This document shows, in pieces, positions 50,101-59,038 of a stretch of 64,000 nt of DNA. Source of the DNA: Brotaphodocola sp003480315 (lineage in GTDB: Bacteria > Bacillota > Clostridia > Lachnospirales > Lachnospiraceae); assembly GCF_964246085.1 (NCBI RefSeq), contig NZ_CAXTPD010000009.1. One strand, 5' to 3'. A program made the position numbers and the translations under genes. Every line of letters starts with the position of its first letter. Position 1 is the first letter of the stretch. The notes beneath the pieces are model-generated. The model was not told the origin of the DNA and ran no database searches. It saw only the letters and a program-made list of their open reading frames with translations.

Positions 50101-53100
50101 TCAAACCTCCAAATCCTTTTTCTGCTCTTTCTGCTTGTCTTTCGGCTGCTGCGCCGCCTGTTTCTTGTACTCGTCCAGCTTCTTCAAAATGGACGGTTTC
50201 TTTTGCGGCTGCTCCCGTTTCTCGGCTTTTACCGCTTTCGCAAGGTCGGCAACGGAGATCGCTTCGCCCGCCTTTGCCCGCTGCTCCAAATCCGCGACGG
50301 TGGGCGTTTGCGGCGTATTATTGATAATCCCGTCAAAGTTGTTGTCGTTCTGCTCTACAATGTCCTCAACGTGCTTTAAGGGATTATCCCGCTGCGGCTG
50401 CTCGGCAGCTATGGCAAATGCCTGTGTGCCGTTTCCCATAATGAGATACTTCCCGTCCTCCGACGCATGATGAAAACCAAAGCCCGCCGCTTCGATCTGT
50501 TCTCGGCTCATGTCGGTAATATAAAAATTACCCCTCGGCGTTCTGACGGTTTCGCCCGTCATAAGGCTTTCGGGGGTCGCTTCCGGCTGCTGCTTTTCAA
50601 GCTGCCCGCCCTTGTAGGAATACCCTTGTGCCGCGATTGCTTCAAGGGTCTTGCCTGTAACGTCGCCATAAATCCGCTTGTCTGCGTCTACAAGCAGTTG
50701 CAGCGTATCTTTTACGGTATCGGATAGGGCTTGCTGCTGTTCGGGAGATAGCTTATCAAATACGGGGGTCTGCTGCGCTTGTTCCTGTAAAAACTCCGGT
50801 ACTTGCTGAAAACCTATGCTGTCTACATAGTGGGCGGTGTTCTCGCCGTTCTGATGAAGCACAACAATGTCGGAAACGGAAAGGCTATGCCCCTTAAAAT
50901 CGTCGGGGCGGTCGATATTAAACTTTTCCCAAATGCCGCCAAGCGTCATATCCTTTGTAAGCTGCGCGGTATAGACGAGTTCATAATTTGCCCGGTCAAC
51001 GGTATGCCCCGTTGCTTGCAGACGGTCGAAAGGCTCAAAGCGCAAATCCATAGTTTCCTCTCTGCGGGCTAACTGATAAATCCCGTAGCTGTCCTCCTTG
51101 CCGTTGAGAAGCAAGGTTTCTTTTGTTTTCGTTTCCTGCTCCTGCTCGGTTTGCCGCTGCTGCTGCAATTCGGTAAAATGCCCCTCAATCTCGGTAATGA
51201 GTTCCTTTGCGGTCGCCTGTATCGTTTCAAGGGACGCTTTTAATTCGGTCATTTCCTTGCCGCTGCTCCACCCGGCAACATACCCGAAAGAGTAATCCGA
51301 CGTATCAAGCCCGAAATGCTGACACACCGTATAGGCAACGCTTTCAGCCTGTACCTCGCGGCTGCGGCGGTCAACGCGGTTTTGTTCCTCCAGCGGGGCA
51401 TTTAAGTCCACGTCATGCAGCTTCGCATGGGCGATTTCGTGAATGGCGGTCTTAACCGCTTGCAGCTCACTCACACCCTCTTTGATAGCAATTCGCTTAT
51501 CGGTCAAACTGAAATATCCGTTTGCGCCGTTTGTGATCTGCTCAAAAGCAATCGGAACGGGGGACGCTTTTTCAAGGGCAGCGAAAAAGTCCTCGTACTG
51601 TTCCACATCGGCAAGCAGCGGTTTAACGGAGAGGTCGGGGAACTCCTTGCCCTCGGTCTGCGAAATGTCAAAGACGGTTACAACCTTAAAGGCGGGAACG
51701 GTAACTTCCTTTTCTTCCTTAACCGTCTTTCCCTCGCTGTCAAGTATGGGCTTTCTTGTGTCGGGGTCGATTTTATCCACCAGCTTTTTTACCTTGTAGG
51801 GCGCGGGGGCAAAGATTTTAATACCTTTCTCGCCGCTTTTCACATGGCGGTCAAACTCTTTCTGCCATTGTGAATAGCCCTTTACCAAATTGCCTCCCTG
51901 CATGGCGATTAGGATAGTGTTATTCAAGCTGTAATCGTGAAACTTTGACATAGCCGTTAAAAACTCTTTGTAGCGGTCGCTGTCAAAAACCGCCTGTATG
52001 CCCTGTTCCAGACGGGCGGTGATCTCCTTTACCTTGTCGCCGGGCTTTTCGGAAGAAAGGATAATCGGTACGACGGGGCGGGGCTGCTGCGGCTCGGCGG
52101 GCTGTGCGTCTGCTTGCTGTACTTCGGCTGCGTCTAAAAAGGTTTTATCCTGTTCGCCGCGCTCTTGCTGCGGGTAACTCATAATGCGGTATTCCTCCGG
52201 CACTTCGCGCCCCTCAAACTGACGCTCCCACTCGTCGCCGCTTTCGACGATATAGCCGTATTCGGTAAACGCGCCCTTTTCCTGCTCGGCGGCGTTCCTG
52301 CCAAAAGCGGTAAGGTCAATCCCGCCTTTCCATTCTTCGGGCATTTGCACCATGCCGGATTGATTTAAGTAGTAGTCGCCCAAATCGCGGTAGGTATGTA
52401 CTTCGGGAATATGGACGTAGAAATCCACGTTGTAGGTGAAGTCGATTACCTGTCCGATGTTCTCAAAGCCGTTTTTCTGCTGCAAGGCTGCGTTCAGCTT
52501 GCCGATCTCGGCGGGGTCCAGCTGCTCAATCCGCGCCGCAAGAAAATTGAGTTCGTCCACGCTGGCGGCGCATACCATGTCATAAGGCAAGGCAATATGT
52601 TTTTCCGGGTCGTCGGAAAAGCCGCGAATGGAAAAATCCTGCGGGTTGTCGGCGGTAATGCCGACGCTCTGCATGGCTTCGTGAAGCTGCTCCTTTGTGG
52701 CGGGCATATCCAGCCAATAACCGTCGGGGTCGCCCGCTTCAAAACGGCTGCGGTTGCCAATCATAATAGAAAACTGTTCGCTCATGTGTTCACGCTCCTT
52801 TTGCTGCCCGGTAGTTTCGGGGATAGCTGCCGTCTGTGGCTGCTGCTGCGGGGGTTCCTCGCCCTCAATGGTATAGCCCGGTAAAAGCATACCGTTTACT
52901 TTGAAATGCTCGGCGTACTCCTGCGGGATAGGTGGGGAGATTTCCGTAAACAGACGGTCATATGCTTTGATACGTCCATTCAGATACTTTTCCATAGCCG
53001 CCTTGTCGGAAAAAACCTTTCTGTCCTGTCCGGCAATCTTCGCTTGCCCGTTCCTGTTCGGGCTGTTGGTATAAACGCTCCATGTGAGAGAATAAGAGTA

Positions 53101-53499
53101 AGGGACGCTTTGCTGCTTCTCCCTGTCGTAACGGGTGTTCTCGTAAATGTGGTAGTTCATCTGATATACCCGGTTGCTGCGGGTATATCGGTCATATTCG
53201 CCTTTCTGCCACTCGTTAGAAGTGTGCTGCACAACGGTTGTCCTTGTGTATTCAATCGCTTTGTCAAGCAAAAGTGTTTTTCCCGCCTGTTGCTCCCAAG
53301 CGGTGGCGCGTCTTGCAAGGTCGTCAAAAACCGCCTGTTCCGCTGCCGCGCTTTCCTCGCGCATGGCGTGTAGCTGTTCCGGCAGCAAGGAAACATAGGG
53401 GGCAATATCCCCGTCCTTTGCTTCAAAATATATCCGGCGTTCTATCCGCATGGTTTCGGCGGTTTCCAATTTGTCATGGTCGTATGAAGAATACGGCAT
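50101..53499 (-). CDS. Large ArdC/zincin antirestriction-type protein with YodL and DUF4316 domains
   Basis: A 1132-residue multidomain protein carried by Tn1549-like ICEs. In order: an N-terminal region of charged repeats (1-240); an ArdA-like antirestriction segment (about 250-420, SIMIGNRSRFEAGDPDGYWL); an ArdC-type ssDNA-binding domain (about 475-600, FLTAMSKFHDYSLNNTILIA); a zinc-metallopeptidase-like domain with HEIAHAKLH at about residue 687; a YodL domain (about 830-910); and a DUF4316-like tail ending in a basic coiled coil. ArdC-type proteins protect incoming single-stranded DNA from restriction; that role is inferred here. It lies behind copy 2 of the structured element. Confidence 0.8.
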   Translation of the reverse strand: MPYSSYDHDKLETAETMRIERRIYFEAKDGDIAPYVSLLPEQLHAMREESAAAEQAVFDDLARRATAWEQQAGKTLLLDKAIEYTRTTVVQHTSNEWQKGEYDRYTRSNRVYQMNYHIYENTRYDREKQQSVPYSYSLTWSVYTNSPNRNGQAKIAGQDRKVFSDKAAMEKYLNGRIKAYDRLFTEISPPIPQEYAEHFKVNGMLLPGYTIEGEEPPQQQPQTAAIPETTGQQKEREHMSEQFSIMIGNRSRFEAGDPDGYWLDMPATKEQLHEAMQSVGITADNPQDFSIRGFSDDPEKHIALPYDMVCAASVDELNFLAARIEQLDPAEIGKLNAALQQKNGFENIGQVIDFTYNVDFYVHIPEVHTYRDLGDYYLNQSGMVQMPEEWKGGIDLTAFGRNAAEQEKGAFTEYGYIVESGDEWERQFEGREVPEEYRIMSYPQQERGEQDKTFLDAAEVQQADAQPAEPQQPRPVVPIILSSEKPGDKVKEITARLEQGIQAVFDSDRYKEFLTAMSKFHDYSLNNTILIAMQGGNLVKGYSQWQKEFDRHVKSGEKGIKIFAPAPYKVKKLVDKIDPDTRKPILDSEGKTVKEEKEVTVPAFKVVTVFDISQTEGKEFPDLSVKPLLADVEQYEDFFAALEKASPVPIAFEQITNGANGYFSLTDKRIAIKEGVSELQAVKTAIHEIAHAKLHDVDLNAPLEEQNRVDRRSREVQAESVAYTVCQHFGLDTSDYSFGYVAGWSSGKEMTELKASLETIQATAKELITEIEGHFTELQQQRQTEQEQETKTKETLLLNGKEDSYGIYQLARREETMDLRFEPFDRLQATGHTVDRANYELVYTAQLTKDMTLGGIWEKFNIDRPDDFKGHSLSVSDIVVLHQNGENTAHYVDSIGFQQVPEFLQEQAQQTPVFDKLSPEQQQALSDTVKDTLQLLVDADKRIYGDVTGKTLEAIAAQGYSYKGGQLEKQQPEATPESLMTGETVRTPRGNFYITDMSREQIEAAGFGFHHASEDGKYLIMGNGTQAFAIAAEQPQRDNPLKHVEDIVEQNDNNFDGIINNTPQTPTVADLEQRAKAGEAISVADLAKAVKAEKREQPQKKPSILKKLDEYKKQAAQQPKDKQKEQKKDLEV

Positions 53500-53528
53500 A
53501 TTGTTTCATCACGTCCTTTCTCGATTTT

Positions 53529-53627
53529 TAAGGGTTTGGGACTATCCCAACAAGCAAAATGCCCGCGCCGTTCCAAGAGCAGCGCGGGCATTTCTCGCAA
53601 ACGGGTACTCGTTTGCTGTGCTTGCTA
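53529..53627 (-). repeat. Copy 2 of the structured element, with an inserted terminator hairpin
   Basis: The minus strand repeats the copy 1 block: AGCAAGCACAGC, then GCAAACGAGTACCCGTTTGC, then TTGTTGGGAT and CCCAAACCCTTA, with only a few changes. Between the halves stands an extra hairpin ATGCCCGCGC/GCGCGGGCAT followed by TTTTG, which can end the upstream transcript. Like copy 1 it sits just before a start codon (53499, about 30 bases away). The outer inverted repeat of copy 1 is absent. Confidence 0.65.
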
Positions 53628-53993
53628 TGTAGTTGTTTTTATCCGTAAACGCCTGTTTCTCTCACTTTCCGCTTTCTGCCTGCGGCGTATCTTTGCCGCA
53701 CAATCGGGACAGTATTTCGCCCGATTGCTGCCCGCCGCAAACGTGCTGCCGCATACCGCGCAACGCTTCAAATCGGTTTCCCCGCTGCGGGTGATCTGTT
53801 CGCAAAGCTGCCTGTCTGCGGGTAAAACCGCTTCGCGGAAATAACGGCATAACAGCGAATAGCTGATACTCTGCACACACACGCAAGTTTCCCCGTCGTC
53901 CAATAGCAGACAGTTCCCGCAATCGTTGTTGGCGCACGCGGCGCGGGTCATTTTCTTAACGGCTCGATACTGCTTTTCATCAAGCCTAATCAT
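53625..53993 (-). CDS. Cysteine-rich VLP-domain protein
   Basis: A 122-residue protein with N-terminal ACANNDCGNCLLLDDGETC and C-terminal CAVCGSTFAAGSNRAKYCPDC zinc-binding clusters and a basic tail. It fits the Cys_rich_VLP family (PF14194) of ICE-borne proteins of unknown function. Its ATG overlaps the topoisomerase stop (ATGA), so the genes are coupled. Confidence 0.85.
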   Translation of the reverse strand: MIRLDEKQYRAVKKMTRAACANNDCGNCLLLDDGETCVCVQSISYSLLCRYFREAVLPADRQLCEQITRSGETDLKRCAVCGSTFAAGSNRAKYCPDCAAKIRRRQKAESERNRRLRIKTTT

Positions 53994-56065
53994 TTTCGGT
54001 TCTGCTCGACGCGGAAGTTTACATACTTGCCGCCTGTGTCGGCAAGCAGCACAACCCCGTCAAAGGTCTTTCCCGTTTTGGTGGAGTACATACCCTTGAT
54101 TTTTACCTTTCCGTCTTTCAAAAGGGCGGCGGCAATCGCCTTTGTGAAAGTCTTTTTGCGCTGCTGAAAGAACAAGTCATTTTTCCACATGACAAAGCTG
54201 CACGCCCTGTCGGAACAGTAGTAGTTTTTCTTGCCCTCGTAAACCGTCGCGCCGCAACGGGGGCAAGTGCCGATTGCTTCCCGCTGCGGGGTAAACAGCT
54301 TCGCTTTATCTTCGGAAATCGCGGAATAGGTTTTGACAAGCCCCGCTGTCATTTCCTCAATGCTGCGCATGAAATCGTCCGGGCTGTCGCTGCCTTTGGC
54401 AATCCCGGTAAGGCGGGTTTCCCATTCTGCCGTAAGCTGCGGGGACGTAAGGACTTCGGGCAGGATAGCGGCAAGGTTATACCCGTCCTTTGTGGGGATT
54501 AGCTTTTTGCCCTTGCGCTCGGCAAAGCCCGCACTAATGAGTTTTTCAATGATACCCGCCCGCGTTGCGGTAGTGCCTAACCCTTTGCGCTCTGCGTCCT
54601 CCGGCGTTTCTTCCTTGCCCGCGTTCTCCATAGCGGACAGAAGCGTATCTTCGGTATATGCTTTCGGGGGCTGCGTGTAACGCTCGGAGATCTCCGCTGC
54701 CGGATTGTCAAAGGTCTGCCCCTCGGCAAGCGGCGGCAAAACGGTTTCCGGCTCTGCGTCCTCGTCCTGTTCCTCGGACGCGGCGCGGGACAGCTTTTCA
54801 ATCTCACGCCACCCCTCGCAAAGCGTCGTCTTTCCCTTTGCGGTAAAGGTATAACCGCCGCAAGAGATAACCGCCGTAACCGCTTCATATTCATAGGGCG
54901 CGGCTGCGGCGCAAAGCAGCTTCGCGCATACAAGGGTCATAAGTTTTGTTTCGCTGTCGGTAAGGGAAGAAAAGCCCGTTTTCAAAAACTCGGCTGTCGG
55001 CAAAATAGCGTGGTGGTCGGTTACTTTGCTGTTGTCGCAAACCCTTGTAAGGTCTGCTTGCAGCTTCACGTCCCGCATAAAGGGAAGCAGCGAACAAAGC
55101 CCGGTAATGAGTTCCTTTGTGCTGTCCTGCATATCGGAAGTGATGTATTTGCTGTCGGTGCGGGGATAGGTCAAAAGCCGCTTTTCGTAGAGGGCTTGCG
55201 CATAATCAAGGGTCTGTTTCGCCGTAAACCCGTACAGGCGGTTGGCTTCGCGCTGCAACGCGGTAAGGTCAAACAGCTTCGGCGGTGCAACGGTCTTTTT
55301 CTCTTTTTTGAGGGAAGTACAAACGGCTTGCGATTTCTCGCAAGCCGCTTTCATCTGCCGCGCCGCCGCTTCGTCGTCCTGCCTTTCGGAAAGGGAGGCA
55401 ACGCCGCCAACGTCCAGCCGGACGACATGATATTTCTCTTTCTTAAAGCTGCTGATTGCATAGTCGCGGTTTACCAGCATAGCAAGGGTGGGCGTTTGCA
55501 CTCTGCCGACATTCAATGTTTTATGGTAGAGGATAGAGAAAAGGCGGGTCGCGTTAATGCCGATGAGCCAATCGGCCTTTGCTCTGCAAAGCGCGGATTG
55601 ATAGAGGTTGTCATAGCCGCGTCCGTCTTTGAGGCTTGAAAAGCCCTCGCGGATTGCGCTTTCTTCCATGCTGCTAATCCAAAGGCGGGAAAAGGGCTTT
55701 TTGCAATTTGCCTGTTCGTAGACAAATCGAAAAATGAGTTCTCCCTCGCGCCCGCTGTCGCACGCATTGACAATCTCGGAAACGTCGCTGCGCTGCATAA
55801 GGTCTTTGAGTACGGAAAACTGCTGCTCCTTGCCGCTGGCAACGGTAAACTGCCAATCCTGCGGGACAATGGGGAGATCGTCATACTTCCATTTTCGGTA
55901 CTGCTCGTTGTAGGTCGCCGCGTCCGCAAGGCTAATCAAATGCCCGATACACCAGGACACAAGGTAGCCGCTGCCCTCAAAATATCCGCTGCGCTTTTCA
56001 TTCGCGCCAAGTACGGCGGCAATCGACGCCCCGACGCTCGGTTTCTCTGCAATTACAAGTTTCAT
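53990..56065 (-). CDS. topB: DNA topoisomerase III (type IA), ICE-encoded
   Basis: A 691-residue type IA topoisomerase. An N-terminal TOPRIM domain begins MKLVIAEKPSVGASIAAVLG and has the acidic NACDSGREGELIFR motif. The catalytic tyrosine is near residue 300 in TYPRTDSKYI. A C-terminal zinc finger (CPRCGATVYEGKKNYYC) is followed by an extra region. Plasmid and ICE TopB copies probably resolve transfer or replication intermediates. The start overlaps the DUF4366 gene stop (ATGA). Confidence 0.94.
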   Translation of the reverse strand: MKLVIAEKPSVGASIAAVLGANEKRSGYFEGSGYLVSWCIGHLISLADAATYNEQYRKWKYDDLPIVPQDWQFTVASGKEQQFSVLKDLMQRSDVSEIVNACDSGREGELIFRFVYEQANCKKPFSRLWISSMEESAIREGFSSLKDGRGYDNLYQSALCRAKADWLIGINATRLFSILYHKTLNVGRVQTPTLAMLVNRDYAISSFKKEKYHVVRLDVGGVASLSERQDDEAAARQMKAACEKSQAVCTSLKKEKKTVAPPKLFDLTALQREANRLYGFTAKQTLDYAQALYEKRLLTYPRTDSKYITSDMQDSTKELITGLCSLLPFMRDVKLQADLTRVCDNSKVTDHHAILPTAEFLKTGFSSLTDSETKLMTLVCAKLLCAAAAPYEYEAVTAVISCGGYTFTAKGKTTLCEGWREIEKLSRAASEEQDEDAEPETVLPPLAEGQTFDNPAAEISERYTQPPKAYTEDTLLSAMENAGKEETPEDAERKGLGTTATRAGIIEKLISAGFAERKGKKLIPTKDGYNLAAILPEVLTSPQLTAEWETRLTGIAKGSDSPDDFMRSIEEMTAGLVKTYSAISEDKAKLFTPQREAIGTCPRCGATVYEGKKNYYCSDRACSFVMWKNDLFFQQRKKTFTKAIAAALLKDGKVKIKGMYSTKTGKTFDGVVLLADTGGKYVNFRVEQNRK

Positions 56066-56793
56066 ACTTCCTCGTCCTCCTGCTCGGTTTCTAATTCTTC
56101 CTCGTCCTCGTCGTCCTCGTCAAAGTCGAGATCGTCAAGGTTGCTGCTGCCTTTTGCCGCGTCCTTTTTGGGCTTCATAATCTTAAAGTAATAGAACGCG
56201 CCGCCGCCCGCTGCGGCAAGAAGCAGCACGACAAGCAGAATAGCACCGCCCATGCCGCCGCCTTTATCTTCCTCCGGCTCCGGCTGCTCGGTTTCTTCCG
56301 GCTCCGGCTCGGCTTCCTTGCCCGCGCACTCGCTCATGTTGACGCTGCAAACGGGGCAATCGGTGTTGACGCTTCCGGCAACGCATTTTTCAGTACAGCT
56401 ACAAGCGGGGGCTTCGGTCTGTTCGTCCTCCATAAGCTGCAAAAGGTCTTTTTCATCAACTTGATTGAGGAAATGGACGGTGTTTTCCCCGTCCTCGGCG
56501 CGGTCAATGATGATGTAAAAATAGTTTCCGTTTTTCGTAACGACGGTAATAAATTGCTTATCGCCGGACGCTTCGCCCGTTATGTCGTCCACAATGCTCA
56601 TGTTGCCCTCCGGCGTTAAGGGCTGCGGCTCATAGCCGCCCGTCGTTTCTTCCGGCTCGGTTTCGGTTACAGGGGTAGGCGGCTCGTCGCTCACATCACC
56701 GCCGCCCGCAAAAGCGGTAACAGAAAAGCCGCCCATGAGTACAAGGGCGGCAAGCAAAGCGGTAACGCTGCGGAACAGTTTTTTATGCTTCAT
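56062..56793 (-). CDS. DUF4366 surface protein of the transfer apparatus
   Basis: A 243-residue exported protein. A signal peptide (MKHKKLFRSVTALLAALVLM, cleavage after AFA) is followed by an acidic Pro/Thr/Glu linker, the DUF4366 domain (about residues 65-135, FITVVTKNGNYFYIIIDRAE), a cysteine cluster (CSCTEKCVAGSVNTDCPVC), a second acidic stretch, one membrane helix (about 185-207) and an acidic cytosolic tail. ATG 56793 has AGGAGG nine bases upstream; the frame is open further 5' but overlaps DUF4315. Function unknown; a mating-channel surface part is plausible. Confidence 0.88.
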   Translation of the reverse strand: MKHKKLFRSVTALLAALVLMGGFSVTAFAGGGDVSDEPPTPVTETEPEETTGGYEPQPLTPEGNMSIVDDITGEASGDKQFITVVTKNGNYFYIIIDRAEDGENTVHFLNQVDEKDLLQLMEDEQTEAPACSCTEKCVAGSVNTDCPVCSVNMSECAGKEAEPEPEETEQPEPEEDKGGGMGGAILLVVLLLAAAGGGAFYYFKIMKPKKDAAKGSSNLDDLDFDEDDEDEEELETEQEDEEV

Positions 56794-57049
56794 CTTCGGT
56801 TTCCTCCTGTTCGTCGGTATAGTCTGCGTCCGGCTGCGGCAAGGCAATTTCGCCGCTGGCGTAAGCGGAGAGGAACGCGGCAAGCTGCGCCCCGTCAAGG
56901 TGTACCGCTTTCACCATTTGAACGATCTGCGCGTTTTCTTCCTCGATTTTCTGCGCTTCAAGGTCTTTCAGCCTTTTTTGGTATTCAAGGATTTTCGCCC
57001 TCGTTTTCTCAATATCCCGTTCGATACGGTCAAGTTTCGTGTTTGCCAT
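56783..57049 (-). CDS. DUF4315 family coiled-coil protein
   Basis: An 88-residue protein with a long heptad-rich helix (residues 5-50, IERDIEKTRAKILEYQKRLK) and an acidic tail. It matches DUF4315, a small ICE family always near NlpC/P60 hydrolase and DUF4366 genes. It overlaps the DUF4366 start by about 11 bases. No function is known. Confidence 0.85.
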   Translation of the reverse strand: MANTKLDRIERDIEKTRAKILEYQKRLKDLEAQKIEEENAQIVQMVKAVHLDGAQLAAFLSAYASGEIALPQPDADYTDEQEETEDEA

Positions 57050-57070
57050 AGAAATAAACTCCTTTCAAAG

Positions 57071-59038
57071 TCAGTTGTAATGTAGCCGCCCATAGGCGTA
57101 AAAATGGGATTGCCAATAGCTTGTATCAAGTTTTGCGTATTGTATCGGGTCGCCACAATGCAGCATGACGGGGCTTCCGTCCCCGTCCTCGCCAACGTAG
57201 ATACCCACATGAGATACCCCCGGTGTGTCATATGTACCCGTAAAGAAAACCAAATCCCCCGGCTGCGGGTTGGAAACGCGGGTTGAAATGTTGTAAAGCC
57301 CCTGCGCCCCAAGTCTGCCCGTATTGTATAAGCCGCTGTTCGTCAGCACATAGCTAACAAAACCGCTGCAATCAAAAGAGGTTTCCGGGCTGCTGCCGCC
57401 CCACACATAAGGAAAACCGACATACTTTTCCGCTTCCTCAATGAGCCGCGCAAACTGTTCATCTTCCAGATAGGCGGGCGGGATTTCATAATCCGCTGGC
57501 GGGTTTTCATAGTATTTTGAAATATAGCCGGATTGCGGGAAAAGGTCGGGTCTGTTCCCAAGCGACGACATATACATAGCGTACATGGATAGCTGTTCCT
57601 CGCCCATAATGTAAACGGGAACATGGGAGAGGTTGAAGTTTTCCAAATCCACATTGAGAATGTAATAGTTATAGGCTACTTCAACGTCGTATTCGTTGCC
57701 CTCGCTGTCCGTCCGCGTTTCGGTGCGGTAGCGTACCTCGACTTCCTCCGTAACCGTCAAGATATACTGTTTATCAAAGAGCATTTCAAGGGTGCTTTGC
57801 GCTTCATCGAGAGTAAACACGCCCTCATGCCAAGCGGAGAGGATAGAGATTAGCACATACGGGTCATGCTCGATCTCGTCAGCCGTTACCCGGTATTCGT
57901 CATAGCCGGGGTATTCGCTTTCGATGTTATCCAGCATATCCTGTAACTCGGCTTCCATAGCGACATACGCGCTTTCTGCGCCTGTAATATCCGCGTCCTC
58001 GGAGAGATAGGACGACGCAATCAAGCCGCTGCCGCTGTTGCCGCCGAACAGGGAACAAGAGGACAAGCCGCCGAAAAACAGAAGCACGATAAAGGCAATC
58101 CCGCCCACAATCAAACAGCCTTTCCAATGCCGGACGACAAAGAACGTCGCCCGTTTGGTTTCCTGCGCGGTTTTCTTCGCCGCCTTTGCGGTAGCTTCGG
58201 CGGTCTTTTTCACCTTGCCGCCTGTTTTCAACGCCTTTGCATACTGCTTTTTAATGCGCTGCTTTTGCCAAAAACGGGAAATCGGGTTAGAGTGCGCAAG
58301 GCCGGGGTTATCATGTAGCGCCTTTTGATAGAGAAAATCGGCGTTTGCCTTTGCTGCCTTTTTCTCGGCTGCTGCCGCTGCCCGGTAGGGTTTCAGCTTA
58401 TGACTGCGTATGCCGCGTTTTACTGCCCGCGTCGTCATGCCGCCCGCTTTCTCGCCCACAAGTTCTATCCTGTGTCCGCTTTCCACACCGACGTTTTCTT
58501 TCTCCACCTCATAGATTTTTCCATGTACGGCGGCGTCCAATTCCTGCGCCGGACGGGATAACGGGTTATGACGCAACTTGCCGTTTGGGGGCTTATCCGT
58601 CTTTTCAAAAGCAAGGCGCGTCTTTGCTTTGCCTTTGGCTTCGTCAAAAACGCGCTCTTTTGTGATTTTGGTCTGTTTGGGGATAGCTGCCCGCGCTTTG
58701 TCTAAACGGTCAGCCGCCGTATCGGATTTTTTGATTGCCTTTTGCAGTTCCGGCGTTGCCCGTTCCGCTTCGGAAAACTGCAAGCGGGACGTATGGGTTT
58801 TAAGCTGCGCTGCGTCAATGGCTTTTTTCTCCGCGCCCTTTTCAAAATGGCGGCTAACCTCTGTGCCGATACGTTGGGTCGCTTTTTCCGCTGCTCCCGC
58901 TGCGGGGGCTGAATAGTTTTCCTCCGGCGGTCTTTCGCTGATACTCGTCGTTTCGCCCGTTGTAAGGTTTTCCGCAACCGCCCCGTCGCGGGTCATTTTC
59001 TGCGTTACCTTGTCGGGGGCTTTTAATTCCTTGCTCAA
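57071..59038 (-). CDS. Conjugal transfer cell-wall hydrolase (NlpC/P60, CD1108-like)
   Basis: A 655-residue membrane-anchored hydrolase that would open peptidoglycan for the mating channel. A long basic cytosolic region (1-300) precedes one membrane helix (about 308-330, CLIVGGIAFIVLLFFGGLSS), then a lysozyme-like/coiled region (about 345-500) and a C-terminal NlpC/P60 domain (about 530-655) with catalytic C557 (SFDCSGFV) and H610 (HVGIYVG). It starts at TTG 59038, overlapping the methyltransferase stop (TTGA), with GGAGGTGA upstream. Confidence 0.9.
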   Translation of the reverse strand: MSKELKAPDKVTQKMTRDGAVAENLTTGETTSISERPPEENYSAPAAGAAEKATQRIGTEVSRHFEKGAEKKAIDAAQLKTHTSRLQFSEAERATPELQKAIKKSDTAADRLDKARAAIPKQTKITKERVFDEAKGKAKTRLAFEKTDKPPNGKLRHNPLSRPAQELDAAVHGKIYEVEKENVGVESGHRIELVGEKAGGMTTRAVKRGIRSHKLKPYRAAAAAEKKAAKANADFLYQKALHDNPGLAHSNPISRFWQKQRIKKQYAKALKTGGKVKKTAEATAKAAKKTAQETKRATFFVVRHWKGCLIVGGIAFIVLLFFGGLSSCSLFGGNSGSGLIASSYLSEDADITGAESAYVAMEAELQDMLDNIESEYPGYDEYRVTADEIEHDPYVLISILSAWHEGVFTLDEAQSTLEMLFDKQYILTVTEEVEVRYRTETRTDSEGNEYDVEVAYNYYILNVDLENFNLSHVPVYIMGEEQLSMYAMYMSSLGNRPDLFPQSGYISKYYENPPADYEIPPAYLEDEQFARLIEEAEKYVGFPYVWGGSSPETSFDCSGFVSYVLTNSGLYNTGRLGAQGLYNISTRVSNPQPGDLVFFTGTYDTPGVSHVGIYVGEDGDGSPVMLHCGDPIQYAKLDTSYWQSHFYAYGRLHYN

